A DNA stretch of 57,606 bases from DASXRC01 sp036506495. Lineage in GTDB: Bacteria; Actinomycetota; Actinomycetes; Mycobacteriales; Micromonosporaceae. Where the stretch lies: contig DASXRQ010000161.1 in NCBI GenBank assembly GCA_036506495.1, positions 1-57,606 on the forward strand. Reading direction: 5' to 3'. The translations under genes and the position numbers were made by a program. Numbering within the stretch: position 1 is the first letter of the stretch; every line of letters starts with the position of its first letter. The notes beneath the pieces are model-generated. The model ran no database searches, was not told where the DNA came from, and saw nothing but the letters and a program-made list of their open reading frames with translations. Positions 33,990 to 44,765 of this stretch are shown here, piece after piece.

Positions 33990-34382
33990 GTGAGTAACTG
34001 GCTGTTCGGCATCGCGATCGGCGTCGCGTCACTGCTCACGTCCTGGGGCCTGCTGATCCTGCTCGCGCGCCGCCTCCCGCCGGGCAGCGCGCGGGACCTC
34101 GCCGCGTTCATCCCGGACTGCGTCACCGCGATTCGGCGGCTGCGCAACGATCCGCTGGTGCCGCGCCGCGCCAAGGTAGCGGTCGTGCTCGCGGGTCTGT
34201 GGGTGGCCAGCCCGATCGACCTCATCCCGGAGTTCCTGCCCGTCGTCGGGCCGCTCGACGACGTCGTGGTCGTCGCGCTCGCGCTGCGGTACGCCGGGCG
34301 GCGGGTGCCCCGCGACGTGCTGCTCGCGGCCTGGCCGGGCGAGCCGCGGCTCATCGAGCGACTGCTCGGCCGCCCCTCCTGA
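33990..34382 (+). CDS. DUF1232 (YkvA-like) membrane protein
   Basis: 130 residues. One N-terminal membrane span (WLFGIAIGVASLLTSWGLLI), a basic linker, then the DUF1232 core VPRRAKVAVVLAGLWVASPI with DLIPEFLPVVGPLDDVVVVA, a short hydrophobic helix pair typical of YkvA. Function unknown in the family. GTG 33990; a purine-rich GGAAGG lies about 10 bases upstream. Stands alone. Confidence 0.88.
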   Translation: MSNWLFGIAIGVASLLTSWGLLILLARRLPPGSARDLAAFIPDCVTAIRRLRNDPLVPRRAKVAVVLAGLWVASPIDLIPEFLPVVGPLDDVVVVALALRYAGRRVPRDVLLAAWPGEPRLIERLLGRPS

Positions 34383-34469
34383 TCAACCGCAACTACCCGG
34401 GAGTCGCGGCCTCCTCCGCCGCCGACGGCGCAACCTCCACGTAGTTGAGATGACCAGCCGCGCCGCCCA

Positions 34470-34964
34470 TCAGGCCGTGGCTTGCCGGAGCCGGCTGACG
34501 AGCGCGATCGTCGCGCGCGGTCGGGCGGCGTCGGTCGGGCAGTCCGTGTAGCGGATCCGGACGGCGCCAATCGTGACCGCGTAATCGAACGCGTCCTGGC
34601 ACCTGGTGGCCGTCGTGGGTCGGTCGGCCTCGGTGGCGAGGTGCGGGTCGGTCGCCAGCGCGCGGACCGCGGCGACATTGGCCGCGGTGAGGTGGCCCGT
34701 CCGCCGCCCGCCCGCCTTGTCCGTCGTGACCCACGCGCCGTCCGTGTCGACGACCAGCTGGTCGTCGACGCCGGCGAGTCCCCCCGTGCGCCGGACCGTG
34801 ATCGCCGGCAGCGAGTCGGTGCCCGCGGTGATGCCGCTGCCGCCGTGCTGACCCGAATCCTCGCTCGGCCGGCTCGCGCACGATGCGCTGCCCGAAGCGA
34901 TCAGCACGAGCCCGACTCCGAGCCACACCGATGCGACGGCTTTGTGACAACCGCTGGCCCGCAT
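34470..34964 (-). CDS. putative secreted lipoprotein, function unknown
   Basis: 164 residues from ATG 34964. Signal-like N-terminus ASVWLGVGLVLIASGSASC; the residues before the cysteine (SAS) only loosely match a lipobox. The mature part has KAGGRRTGHLTAANVAAVRA and ends SRLRQATA; two further cysteines (in TRCQDAF and YTDCPTD) could form a disulfide. The pattern resembles small protealysin-inhibitor-like actinobacterial proteins, and it is divergent from an M4 protease gene, but that link is inference only. GTG 34970 is a weaker start. Confidence 0.7.
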   Translation of the reverse strand: MRASGCHKAVASVWLGVGLVLIASGSASCASRPSEDSGQHGGSGITAGTDSLPAITVRRTGGLAGVDDQLVVDTDGAWVTTDKAGGRRTGHLTAANVAAVRALATDPHLATEADRPTTATRCQDAFDYAVTIGAVRIRYTDCPTDAARPRATIALVSRLRQATA

Positions 34965-34965
34965 A

Positions 34966-34994
34966 TTCACAACGCTACATGCGGCGCGTATATA
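34966..34994 (+). promoter_or_regulatory. promoter of the M4 metalloprotease gene
   Basis: TTCACA (34966-34971) and TATATA (34989-34994) with a 17-base spacer. Transcription would start near 35001, leaving a leader of about 37 bases with GGGAGGG (35027-35033) before GTG 35038. The region is conspicuously AT-rich. Confidence 0.6.
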
Positions 34995-35037
34995 TACACA
35001 TCAATAGTTGCCCGGCACCCCCACAAGGGAGGGAACT

Positions 35038-37347
35038 GTGAACGTATCTAGAGCTGTACGCGCCGTTGGCGCCGCATTCGTCGTCGGCGTCGTCGTGGCC
35101 GCGGGCGGCACCCCCGCGGCGGCGGGTACCCCCGCGGCCGCCCCCACCGCGCCCCCCGCGCCACCATCCCCCAGCGCGCGGGCATCACAGAGCGCTGCGG
35201 CGCTCGTCGCCGGCCGGCCGGCGTTCCTGCACGCGAGCGCGAAGGACGCCTTCCACCAGCGTGCGGTGATCTCGGCGGGTGCGGCGCAGTACGTCCCCTA
35301 CGACCGGACGTACGCCGGCATCCGCGTGATCGGCGGTGACTTCGTCATCGCGACCAACAACGCCGGCCAGATCCTCGCCAAGTCCGTCGCACAGGACCGC
35401 GCGATCGGCAACCTGTCCGTCGCCCCCAAGCTGTCCCGGGCGGCGGCCGAGACCACCGCGAAGGCGCAGCTTCGGTCCGTGACCAAGGTCGAGGGCACGA
35501 CGCTCGTGGTGTACGCGGTGGGTGGCCCGGCGCGTCTGGCGTGGGAGTCCATCGTGGACGGCACCGGTCCCGACGGCATCAGCCGGCTCAGCGTGTATGT
35601 CGATGCGCAGACCGGCACGGTGCTCGACACCGCCGAGCACGTCATGAACGTGAACGGCACGGGATCGAGCGCGTTCAGCGGGACGGTGACCATCAACACC
35701 ACCCAGGGCGGCACCACGTTCTCCATGCGGGACCCCGTCGTCACGAACATGCCGTGCCAGAACGCCACCGGCAACGTGACGTTCACCGGTTCCGACAATG
35801 TGTGGGGCAACGGCAACGGCACCAACCGGGAGACCGGCTGCGTGGACGCGTTCTTCGCGGCGCAGACCGAGGTCCGGATGCTTTCGCAGTGGTTGGGCCG
35901 CAACGCGATGAACGGCACGGGCGGCGCCTGGCCGATCCGGGTCGGCCTCAACGACGAGAACGCGTTCTACGACGGCACCCAGGTGCAGATCGGGCACAAC
36001 ACGGCCGGGGCGTGGGTCGGTTCGCTCGACGTGCTCGGGCACGAGATGGGTCACGGCGTGGACGACCACACGCCCGGCGGCATTTCGCGGTCCGGCACCC
36101 AGGAGTTCGTGGCCGACACGTTCGGCGCGGCGACCGAGTGGTTTGCGAACGAACCGTCGCAGTTCGACCCGCCGGACTTCCAGGTGGGCGAGGAGGTGAA
36201 CCTGGTCGGCTCCGGCCCGATCCGCATCATGTACAACCCGTCGCAGGTCGGCGACCCGAACTGCTACTCGAGCTCGATCCCCAGCATGGAGGTGCACGCG
36301 GCGGCCGGACCCGGCGACCACTGGTTCTACCTGCTGGCCATGGGCTCGAACCCGACCAATGGCCAGCCAACGAGCCCGACATGCAACGGCAGCACGGTAA
36401 CGGGTGTGGGCATCCAGAACGCCATGAAGATCATGTACAACGCGATGCTCATGAAGACGACGAGCAGCTCGTACCTGCGCTACCGCACCTGGACGCTGCA
36501 GGCGGCCAAGAACCTGACGCCGAACAACTGCACCTTGTTCAACGCGACGAAGGCCGCGTGGAATGCGGTGAGCGTCCCAGCGCAGACCGGCGATCCCACG
36601 TGTACCGCCGGTTCCGCTCTGGCCCTCGCCAATCCGGGAAACCAGACCGGGACCGTAGGCACCCCCGCCAGCCTCGCGCTGTCGGCGTCGGGCGGCACCC
36701 CGCCGTACACCTTCTCGGCCACCGGGCTCCCCGCGGGGCTGTCGATCAACGCGTCCTCCGGCGTGATCTCCGGTACGCCGACGACGGCGGGGACGTTCAC
36801 GGTGACCGCGACGGTCACGGACAGCGCCAGCCCGACCCACGCGACCGCCAGCCAGACGTTCACGTGGACCATCAACCCGGTGGGCAGCTGCGGTAGCCCG
36901 GGCCAGAAGCTCGGCAACCCCGGCTTCGAGAGCGGCAGCGCTCCGTGGACCGCGACGGCGGGTGTGATCGGCTCCTTCGCCGGTCAGGTCCCGCACTCCG
37001 GTACGAGGTTCGCGTGGCTGGACGGCTACGGCACCACGCACACCGACACCCTGCAGCAGACGGTGACGCTGCCGTCCGGCTGCTCGAGCTACCAGCTCAG
37101 CTTCTGGCTGCACATCGACAGCGCCGAGACGACCACCACGATCCAGTACGACAAGCTGACCGTGACCGTCGGCTCGACCACGATCGCCACCTACTCCAAC
37201 CTCAACAAGGCGGCCGGTTACAGCCAGAAGTCGTTCAACCTGTCCGCGTTCGCCGGGCAGACCGTCACGCTGAAGTTCACCGGCACCGAGGACATCTCGC
37301 TGCAGACGTCGTTCGTCGTGGACGACACCGCGCTGAACGTGTCCTGA
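35038..37347 (+). CDS. secreted M4 family (thermolysin-like) metalloprotease with C-terminal Ig-like and jelly-roll domains
   Basis: 769-residue pre-pro-enzyme. Signal peptide (about 1-30), FTP/PepSY-type propeptide (about 60-190, with TYAGIRVIGGDFVIATNNAG), then the catalytic domain. Zinc site: HEMGH at 335-339 with E336 catalytic, third ligand E356 in TQEFVADTFG, and the later transition-state histidine in MEVHAAAGPGDHWFYLL. A putative Ig domain (He_PIG; LPAGLSINASSGVISGTPTT) spans about 525-620. The C-terminal 150 residues (NPGFESGSAPWTATAGVIG) form a carbohydrate-binding-like jelly roll, often removed on maturation. GTG start has a GGGAGGG site 4 bases upstream. An extracellular protein-degrading enzyme. 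Confidence 0.95.
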   Translation: MNVSRAVRAVGAAFVVGVVVAAGGTPAAAGTPAAAPTAPPAPPSPSARASQSAAALVAGRPAFLHASAKDAFHQRAVISAGAAQYVPYDRTYAGIRVIGGDFVIATNNAGQILAKSVAQDRAIGNLSVAPKLSRAAAETTAKAQLRSVTKVEGTTLVVYAVGGPARLAWESIVDGTGPDGISRLSVYVDAQTGTVLDTAEHVMNVNGTGSSAFSGTVTINTTQGGTTFSMRDPVVTNMPCQNATGNVTFTGSDNVWGNGNGTNRETGCVDAFFAAQTEVRMLSQWLGRNAMNGTGGAWPIRVGLNDENAFYDGTQVQIGHNTAGAWVGSLDVLGHEMGHGVDDHTPGGISRSGTQEFVADTFGAATEWFANEPSQFDPPDFQVGEEVNLVGSGPIRIMYNPSQVGDPNCYSSSIPSMEVHAAAGPGDHWFYLLAMGSNPTNGQPTSPTCNGSTVTGVGIQNAMKIMYNAMLMKTTSSSYLRYRTWTLQAAKNLTPNNCTLFNATKAAWNAVSVPAQTGDPTCTAGSALALANPGNQTGTVGTPASLALSASGGTPPYTFSATGLPAGLSINASSGVISGTPTTAGTFTVTATVTDSASPTHATASQTFTWTINPVGSCGSPGQKLGNPGFESGSAPWTATAGVIGSFAGQVPHSGTRFAWLDGYGTTHTDTLQQTVTLPSGCSSYQLSFWLHIDSAETTTTIQYDKLTVTVGSTTIATYSNLNKAAGYSQKSFNLSAFAGQTVTLKFTGTEDISLQTSFVVDDTALNVS

Positions 37348-37358
37348 CCCGAACCGTG

Positions 37359-37391
37359 GTGGCCACCCGCTCTCCTCGACCGGGTGGCCAC
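37359..37391 (+). terminator. hairpin terminator after the M4 protease gene
   Basis: Perfect 11-base inverted repeat GTGGCCACCCG (37359-37369) and CGGGTGGCCAC (37381-37391), 11-base loop, 12 bases after the stop codon. No T-tract follows, as is common in actinobacteria. Confidence 0.7.
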
Positions 37392-37397
37392 TACCCT

Positions 37398-37649
37398 CGG
37401 ATCCTGCCGGTCACTGTAGAAGTGGCCGAGGAGTGGGGCCGGTTGAACGCGCTGCCCGAACCGCTTCCTGCCATCGACGGCCTGATCGCAGCGACCGCCA
37501 AGGTCCATCGGCTCACCCTCGTCACGCGTAACGTCGACGCTGTCGTGCGGGCCGGGGTGACGGTTCTCAACCCCTTCGAGCCGACATGGCGGCTACCAGC
37601 CGCGGGCGCGCCACTCCGGCAGCGAGGGCCGCTCCGCGCCGAGCGTTGA
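37398..37649 (+). pseudogene. C-terminal remnant of a VapC-type PIN-domain toxin
   Basis: The frame encodes ILPVTVEVAEEWGRLNAL followed by LPAIDGLIAATAKVHRLTLV and TRNVDAVVRAGVTVLNPF. This is the C-terminal half of a PIN toxin with the conserved D (PAIDG) and TRN motifs. The N-terminal half with the first catalytic aspartate is absent; the sequence before it is the protease terminator. No start codon, ribosome site or antitoxin gene is present. The tail overlaps the convergent MBL gene. Confidence 0.8.
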
Positions 37650-38252
37650 GTCACGGCCGTGTCCTGGGTAGAACCAGGTCTCGTCGGGCAGCCGGTCGAA
37701 CAGCTTCCGCTCGACGCCGTTGATGAGCGACTCGAAGTTGGACCGGCTGCCGAACGTGTTACCCACTCCGCCCGGGAAGAGCGAGTCGCCGGTGAACAGG
37801 TGCGGCACGCCGCCCGGAGCCGGGTCGCGGTAGAGCAGCGCGATCGAGCCTGGCGTGTGGCCGACGAGGTGAATGACGTCGAGCGAGCACTCGCCGACGC
37901 GTACGGACTCCCCGTCGGCGACGGTGCGGGTGACGACGGGCAGGTCCTCGGCGTCGGCGGCGTGCGCGACCGAGGCGGACCCGCACGCCTCGACGACGTC
38001 CTCCAGGGCCATCCAGTGGTCCGGGTGCCGGTGGGTGGTGACCACAGTGGACAATCCAGCGGCACCGATCAGAGACAGCAGGCGGTCGGGCTGGTTGGCC
38101 GCGTCGATGAGCAGCTGCTCGCCGGTGGCGACGCAGCGCAGTAGGTACGCGTTGTTGTCCATCGGTCCGACCGAGACCTTGCTGATCGTCAGGCCGGCCA
38201 GCTCCCGGGTGTCCGGCGGTCCGCCCGGCGAGACGTCTCCGGTGTACGCCAT
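37593..38252 (-). CDS. MBL fold metallo-hydrolase, glyoxalase II-like
   Basis: 219 residues with the metallo-beta-lactamase metal site: THRHPDHW (HxHxDH type), HLVGHTPGSIALLY, FTGDSLFPGGVG with its bridging aspartate, and WFYPGHGRDSTLG for the last histidine. The glyoxalase II-like loop is compatible with hydrolysis of thioesters of mycothiol. It follows a mycothiol-dependent enzyme gene by 4 bases, so they form an operon, and this MBL gene near uvrA is conserved in actinobacteria. Substrate inferred only. Confidence 0.92.
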   Translation of the reverse strand: MAYTGDVSPGGPPDTRELAGLTISKVSVGPMDNNAYLLRCVATGEQLLIDAANQPDRLLSLIGAAGLSTVVTTHRHPDHWMALEDVVEACGSASVAHAADAEDLPVVTRTVADGESVRVGECSLDVIHLVGHTPGSIALLYRDPAPGGVPHLFTGDSLFPGGVGNTFGSRSNFESLINGVERKLFDRLPDETWFYPGHGRDSTLGAERPSLPEWRARGW

Positions 38253-38256
38253 GGCG

Positions 38257-38976
38257 TCACATCCAAACCGGCGGGGTGGGCAGTGGTCCGCCGGTGCTGA
38301 CCGTGAGCTCCATGCCGGCCGAGCGCCCGGTCAGCCAGGCGGCCAGCGCGTGCGCCGGGCCGGACACGCTCGGCGCGCCGTCGGGTTCGCCGATGATGAG
38401 TTCGTGGCCGAGATCGAGCGGGCGCAGCCGGATGGCGGGGGCGTCGCCCCGGTCGGCGAACCCGGTCACCACCTCGTGCAGGAGCCGGTGGCTGAACGCG
38501 TCGGTCCAGTCCGCGGAGGTGTAGCCCGCGTCCAGGTCGACGTGGTGGACCTCGACCTCGCGCAGCCGCCGCCAGACCACGCGCGCTGCCCGCTGCGGCG
38601 CCCCAGGAATGTCGAGTACGACGGACCACGCCTCGGCGGGCATCTGCGCCGCGGCCTCCGCGAACCGGGCGGCCGACGTGCGGACGTCGGTGAGTTGCAC
38701 CTCCGGTCCCCGCGGCGCGCCGGCGGCGATGTCGGCCTCGCGCCGCCCGGGACCCGCGTACTGCGGGGTCATCACACCGGTACGGGCCCAGGTGAGCAGG
38801 TTGGTCAGGCCGTCGGCGTTGCGCGCGATGTGGGCCAGCACGTGCCCGCGGCTCCATCCCGGCAGCAGCGATGGTGCGTTCACGGCCCGTTCGTCGGCCA
38901 TGGTCGCGACCGTGCCCAGGAGGCGGTCGGTCGCGCGGTCCACCTCGGTCATGAGTACGAGCGGATCAACACTCAC
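38257..38976 (-). CDS. maleylpyruvate isomerase family mycothiol-dependent enzyme
   Basis: 239 residues. N-terminal DinB-like helical bundle with LLPGWSRGHVLAHIARNADG (first histidines) and RRLREVEVHHVDLDAGYTSA (second pair), the complete metal site of the MDMPI family. A C-terminal SCP2-like or MDMPI_C part (about 150-239) contains GPAHALAAWLTGRSAG. The family uses mycothiol as cofactor; the enzyme prepares or isomerises thiol adducts that the downstream glyoxalase II-like hydrolase could then cleave. GTG 38976 lies 7 bases after TAGGGT on the minus strand, a leaderless arrangement; an earlier start at 38997 lacks support. Confidence 0.92.
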   Translation of the reverse strand: MSVDPLVLMTEVDRATDRLLGTVATMADERAVNAPSLLPGWSRGHVLAHIARNADGLTNLLTWARTGVMTPQYAGPGRREADIAAGAPRGPEVQLTDVRTSAARFAEAAAQMPAEAWSVVLDIPGAPQRAARVVWRRLREVEVHHVDLDAGYTSADWTDAFSHRLLHEVVTGFADRGDAPAIRLRPLDLGHELIIGEPDGAPSVSGPAHALAAWLTGRSAGMELTVSTGGPLPTPPVWM

Positions 38977-39091
38977 GCCTGAAACCCTAGCCGGCACGCC
39001 GGTCTCGGCCGCCTGAGCCGCCGGATATTGGCTTTCCGTGCCGGACGAGCGCCCATACCGTCGAGTGGACCTCGACGAGCGGAAGGATCCG

Positions 39092-40123
39092 ATGGCCGTT
39101 GACCTCTCGTCCCTCGGCTGGGACGACTCGCTGCGCGCGGCGTACCCGGGGCTGAGTCACCCCGACCACGTCGCGGGCCGGGTCGCGCGTGTCGACCGCG
39201 GAGTGTGCACCGTGCTCACCGCCGATGGGCCGGTGCGGGCGAGCCTGTCTGGGCCGGTGCTGTGCGCGGGTGCGGACGACCCCGCGGCGCTGCCGTGTGC
39301 CGGCGACTGGGTCGCGGTGCGGACCTGGCCGGATCACCGGGTCACCCTGGAGGCCGTCCTGCCGCGGCGGACCGCGATCCTGCGGCGCACGGCGGGAAAG
39401 GGCTCGGTCGGCCAGGTCCTTGCGGCCAACATCGACACGGCCGCCATCGTCGAGCCCATGGACCCCGAGCCGGACGTCCGGCGCATAGAGCGGCTTCTCG
39501 CGCTCGCGTGGGATTCGGGAGCCGAGCCGCTCGTCCTGCTCGCGAAGGCCGATCTCGCCGCCGACCCCGCCGCGGTCGCGGACCAAGTCGCGGACGTGGC
39601 TCCCGGCGTACCGGTGCTGGCGGTGAGCGCGGAGGGTGGAGCCGGACTCGAGCCGCTGCGGCCCCTCGTCGCCGCCGGTCGCACGCTCGGCCTGCTCGGC
39701 AGGTCCGGCGCCGGTAAGTCGACGCTCGTCAACGCGTTGGCCGGCACCCCGGTGATGGCAACACAGGCAATTCGGCGGGTGGACGGCAAGGGTCGGCACA
39801 CGACCTCGTACCGGGCCCTGATCCCGATCCCGGGTGGGGGCGCCGTGCTCGACACGCCAGGACTGCGCGGTGTCGGGCTACTCGACGCCTCCGACGGACT
39901 CGATGACGCGTTCGCCGACGTCGCCGACCTGGCCGTCACCTGCCGGTTCGCTGACTGCCGGCACGCGGGCGAGCCGGGCTGTGCGGTCCAGGCCGCACTC
40001 GACGCCGGTGACCTGCCGGTGCATAGGCTGGAAAGCTGGCGCAAACTGCGCCGCGAGCTGGGCCTCGAGGCGCGCCGCCAGGCCGCACGACTCAGGAAGC
40101 AGCCGCGTGTACGCCGCGACTGA
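39092..40123 (+). CDS. rsgA: ribosome small subunit-dependent GTPase A
   Basis: 343-residue circularly permuted GTPase that helps mature the 30S subunit. An OB-fold part precedes the G domain: G4-like LLAKADLAADP, G1 LLGRSGAGKSTLVNAL, G3 VLDTPGLRGVG. The C-terminal zinc finger is CRFADCRHAGEPGC. ATG 39092 is chosen because GGAAGG lies 5 bases upstream and AVDLSSLGWDD is the usual start; GTG 39038 would extend the protein by 18 residues. Upstream of uvrA, transcribed in the same direction. Confidence 0.95.
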   Translation: MAVDLSSLGWDDSLRAAYPGLSHPDHVAGRVARVDRGVCTVLTADGPVRASLSGPVLCAGADDPAALPCAGDWVAVRTWPDHRVTLEAVLPRRTAILRRTAGKGSVGQVLAANIDTAAIVEPMDPEPDVRRIERLLALAWDSGAEPLVLLAKADLAADPAAVADQVADVAPGVPVLAVSAEGGAGLEPLRPLVAAGRTLGLLGRSGAGKSTLVNALAGTPVMATQAIRRVDGKGRHTTSYRALIPIPGGGAVLDTPGLRGVGLLDASDGLDDAFADVADLAVTCRFADCRHAGEPGCAVQAALDAGDLPVHRLESWRKLRRELGLEARRQAARLRKQPRVRRD

Positions 40124-40244
40124 GCCCCGATCAGCCGTTCGCGGCCAGCCACGGGTCGGCGTCCCGCGTGACCGCGTCGTACAGACTCGCCTCCGTTTTC
40201 CCCGCTCGCGGCCGCTCGGGGAATTTTCTGTCGCCCCACGCGGA

Positions 40245-40250
40245 TAGAGT
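40245..40250 (+). promoter_or_regulatory. candidate -10 element upstream of uvrA
   Basis: TAGAGT lies about 90 bases before the chosen uvrA GTG (40341) and 15 bases before an in-frame GTG at 40266. An AATTTTCTG stretch about 20 bases upstream is the only AT-rich -35 candidate. No LexA-type operator was seen. Confidence 0.4.
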
Positions 40251-40340
40251 TGCTCGGCACGTTCCGTGCGGTCGCCGCCAGTGGCCGGGGGGCGGTGGCA
40301 CGGACTCGACAATCCGGCAGATAACGGGAGTGGGCGGGCT

Positions 40341-43309
<2,969 letters not shown>

Positions 43310-43313
<4 letters not shown>

Positions 43314-43549
43314 CGGCTGCCGGCAAGCTGAAGGTCGCCGCCGGCGATCTCCTAGCTTCCATCGAAGCGAGCGACTTCAACGCGGTCCCGATCACCGTCG
43401 AACACGCCCTCGCGGCCGGCCGTCTACCGGCTCATCACCGTGATCCGTTCGACCGAATGCTCGTGGCCCAGGCACTTCTCGACGGCTGGACGCTCGTCAC
43501 CCGGGACCGGGCATTCGCCGCGTACGGCGTGCCGATCCTGGTTGCCTGA
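43310..43549 (+). pseudogene. C-terminal remnant of a second VapC-type PIN-domain toxin
   Basis: Immediately at the uvrA stop another frame reads AGKLKVAAGDLLASIEASDF, then ALAAGRLPAHHRDPFDRMLV and GWTLVTRDRAFAAYGVPI. This is the C-terminal two thirds of a PIN toxin, with the HHRDPFDR and TRDR motifs of that subgroup (Sll0205-like). The N-terminus is missing, there is no start codon or antitoxin, and the fragment is too short to be active. It belongs to a different PIN subgroup from the remnant at 37.4 kb. Confidence 0.82.
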
Positions 43550-43613
43550 CCGCCGCGGAACCGGCGAACAGGCTGGGGGCTCTTCCACATCGTTGACCGA
43601 CGCCGGGAGGACC

Positions 43614-44126
43614 GTGAGATCGCCGAACTGCCCACTGACGCGCCGCCGCCTGGTGGCCGGCGTCGGCGCCGCCGGACTCAGCGTTCTCGTCGCCGCGTGC
43701 GGTGGCGGGGAGGCGCCGGCCGGCGCCCGCCAGTCGGGGGCGCCGGTCGCGACGTCGGCGCCGGCTGGCGGGTCGGCTGCAGCCACCGCTGCGCCTACTC
43801 CGCCGCCGGGCGCGAGCACGGCCGCCGCGGCGCCGCGTGTCCTCACGCGGACCGCCGACGTTCCGGTGGGCGGCGGCGTCATCGTCCAGGCGGACGGTCC
43901 GACCCTGGTCGTGCAGCCGACGGCCGGCGTCTTCAAGGCGTTCAACGCCCGCTGCCCCCATCAGGGCATCGTCGTCGGCTTGCCCGACTCCAACGGCGTG
44001 ATCACTTGCCCGGGGCACCGCGCGCACTACCGCGCCGCGAATGGCTCGCTCATCGACGGGCCGTCGCCGCGCGGGCTCGAGCCCATCCCGGTCTCCGTGG
44101 CCAACGGCCAGGTCCGCCGGGCCTGA
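43614..44126 (+). CDS. Rieske [2Fe-2S] lipoprotein, Tat-type signal
   Basis: 170 residues. Twin-arginine N-terminus TRRRLVAGVGAAG followed by lipobox VAAC, so exported folded and lipid-anchored. An Ala/Pro/Thr-rich linker (about 35-75) precedes a Rieske domain with both cluster motifs, ARCPHQG (CxH) and ITCPGHRAHY (CxxH). GTG 43614 is preceded by GGGAGG with a short spacing. A second, similar Rieske gene follows 114 bases on. Placement between uvrA and uvrC is a recurring actinobacterial arrangement; the electron-transfer partner is not known. Confidence 0.9.
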   Translation: MRSPNCPLTRRRLVAGVGAAGLSVLVAACGGGEAPAGARQSGAPVATSAPAGGSAAATAAPTPPPGASTAAAAPRVLTRTADVPVGGGVIVQADGPTLVVQPTAGVFKAFNARCPHQGIVVGLPDSNGVITCPGHRAHYRAANGSLIDGPSPRGLEPIPVSVANGQVRRA

Positions 44127-44240
44127 GTCACAGCCACGACACGGCCGAGGATGAACCATTTCCCAGGCGCACGCGTGTCTACTGGCACCGCGCTGGCGTG
44201 CCGGCGCCGGACACTGTTGACGAGACGGAAGGGTTGGATC

Positions 44241-44723
44241 ATGCGTGACGTGCGGGCGGCCGAGGGCGGCGCAAGCCGCCGCGGGTTCCTGTTGGGCGCC
44301 GGGGCCGCCGGTGCGGCCGTCGTGCTCGCCGGGTGCGGCGGATCGGGGGACGACGGAGGCACCACGCAACCGGGGGGCGGCACGAACACCGGGCAGCCGA
44401 CGACGAGCGCGCCGGAGGCGACCACGGGTGGGGCGGGCGGCGGGATCGCCAAGACGTCCGACATCCCGGTCGGCGGCGGCAAGGTCTTCGCGTCCGAGCA
44501 CGTGGTGATCACCCAGCCGAAGGCCGGCACGTTCAAATGCTTCAGCTCTACGTGCACGCACCAGGGCTGTACGGTCGAGAGCGTCAGCAACGGCACGATC
44601 AACTGTCCGTGCCACGGCAGCAGGTACGCGATCGCGACCGGCGCGGTCGAGGGCGGCCCGGCCCCGCGGCCGCTGCCGGAGAAGCAGATCACGGTCCGGG
44701 GCGGCGAGATCTCGCTCGCGTGA
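44241..44723 (+). CDS. second Rieske [2Fe-2S] lipoprotein, Tat-type signal
   Basis: 160 residues. Twin-arginine signal SRRGFLLGAGAAGAAVV and lipobox LAGC, then a Gly/Thr-rich linker, then a Rieske domain with SSTCTHQGCTV (CxH plus the extra disulfide-forming cysteine) and NCPCHGSRY (CxxH with the second extra cysteine). The paired extra cysteines are the usual disulfide of high-potential Rieske proteins; the neighbour at 43614 lacks them. ATG 44241 has GGAAGGG about 10 bases upstream. Probably a paralogue from tandem duplication. Confidence 0.92.
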   Translation: MRDVRAAEGGASRRGFLLGAGAAGAAVVLAGCGGSGDDGGTTQPGGGTNTGQPTTSAPEATTGGAGGGIAKTSDIPVGGGKVFASEHVVITQPKAGTFKCFSSTCTHQGCTVESVSNGTINCPCHGSRYAIATGAVEGGPAPRPLPEKQITVRGGEISLA

Positions 44724-44765
44724 TCGCTGCCGAAGCCTGACGGAGGTCCGGACTACGCTTGCCGC

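Noticed and set aside
35185..37113. 642-residue minus-strand open frame opposite the M4 protease
   Set aside because: Antisense to a fully recognised metalloprotease with all zinc ligands; composition is non-protein-like.
37422..37649. Intact small gene from GTG 37422
   Set aside because: It encodes only the end of a PIN domain, has no ribosome site and overlaps the MBL gene; treated as a remnant.
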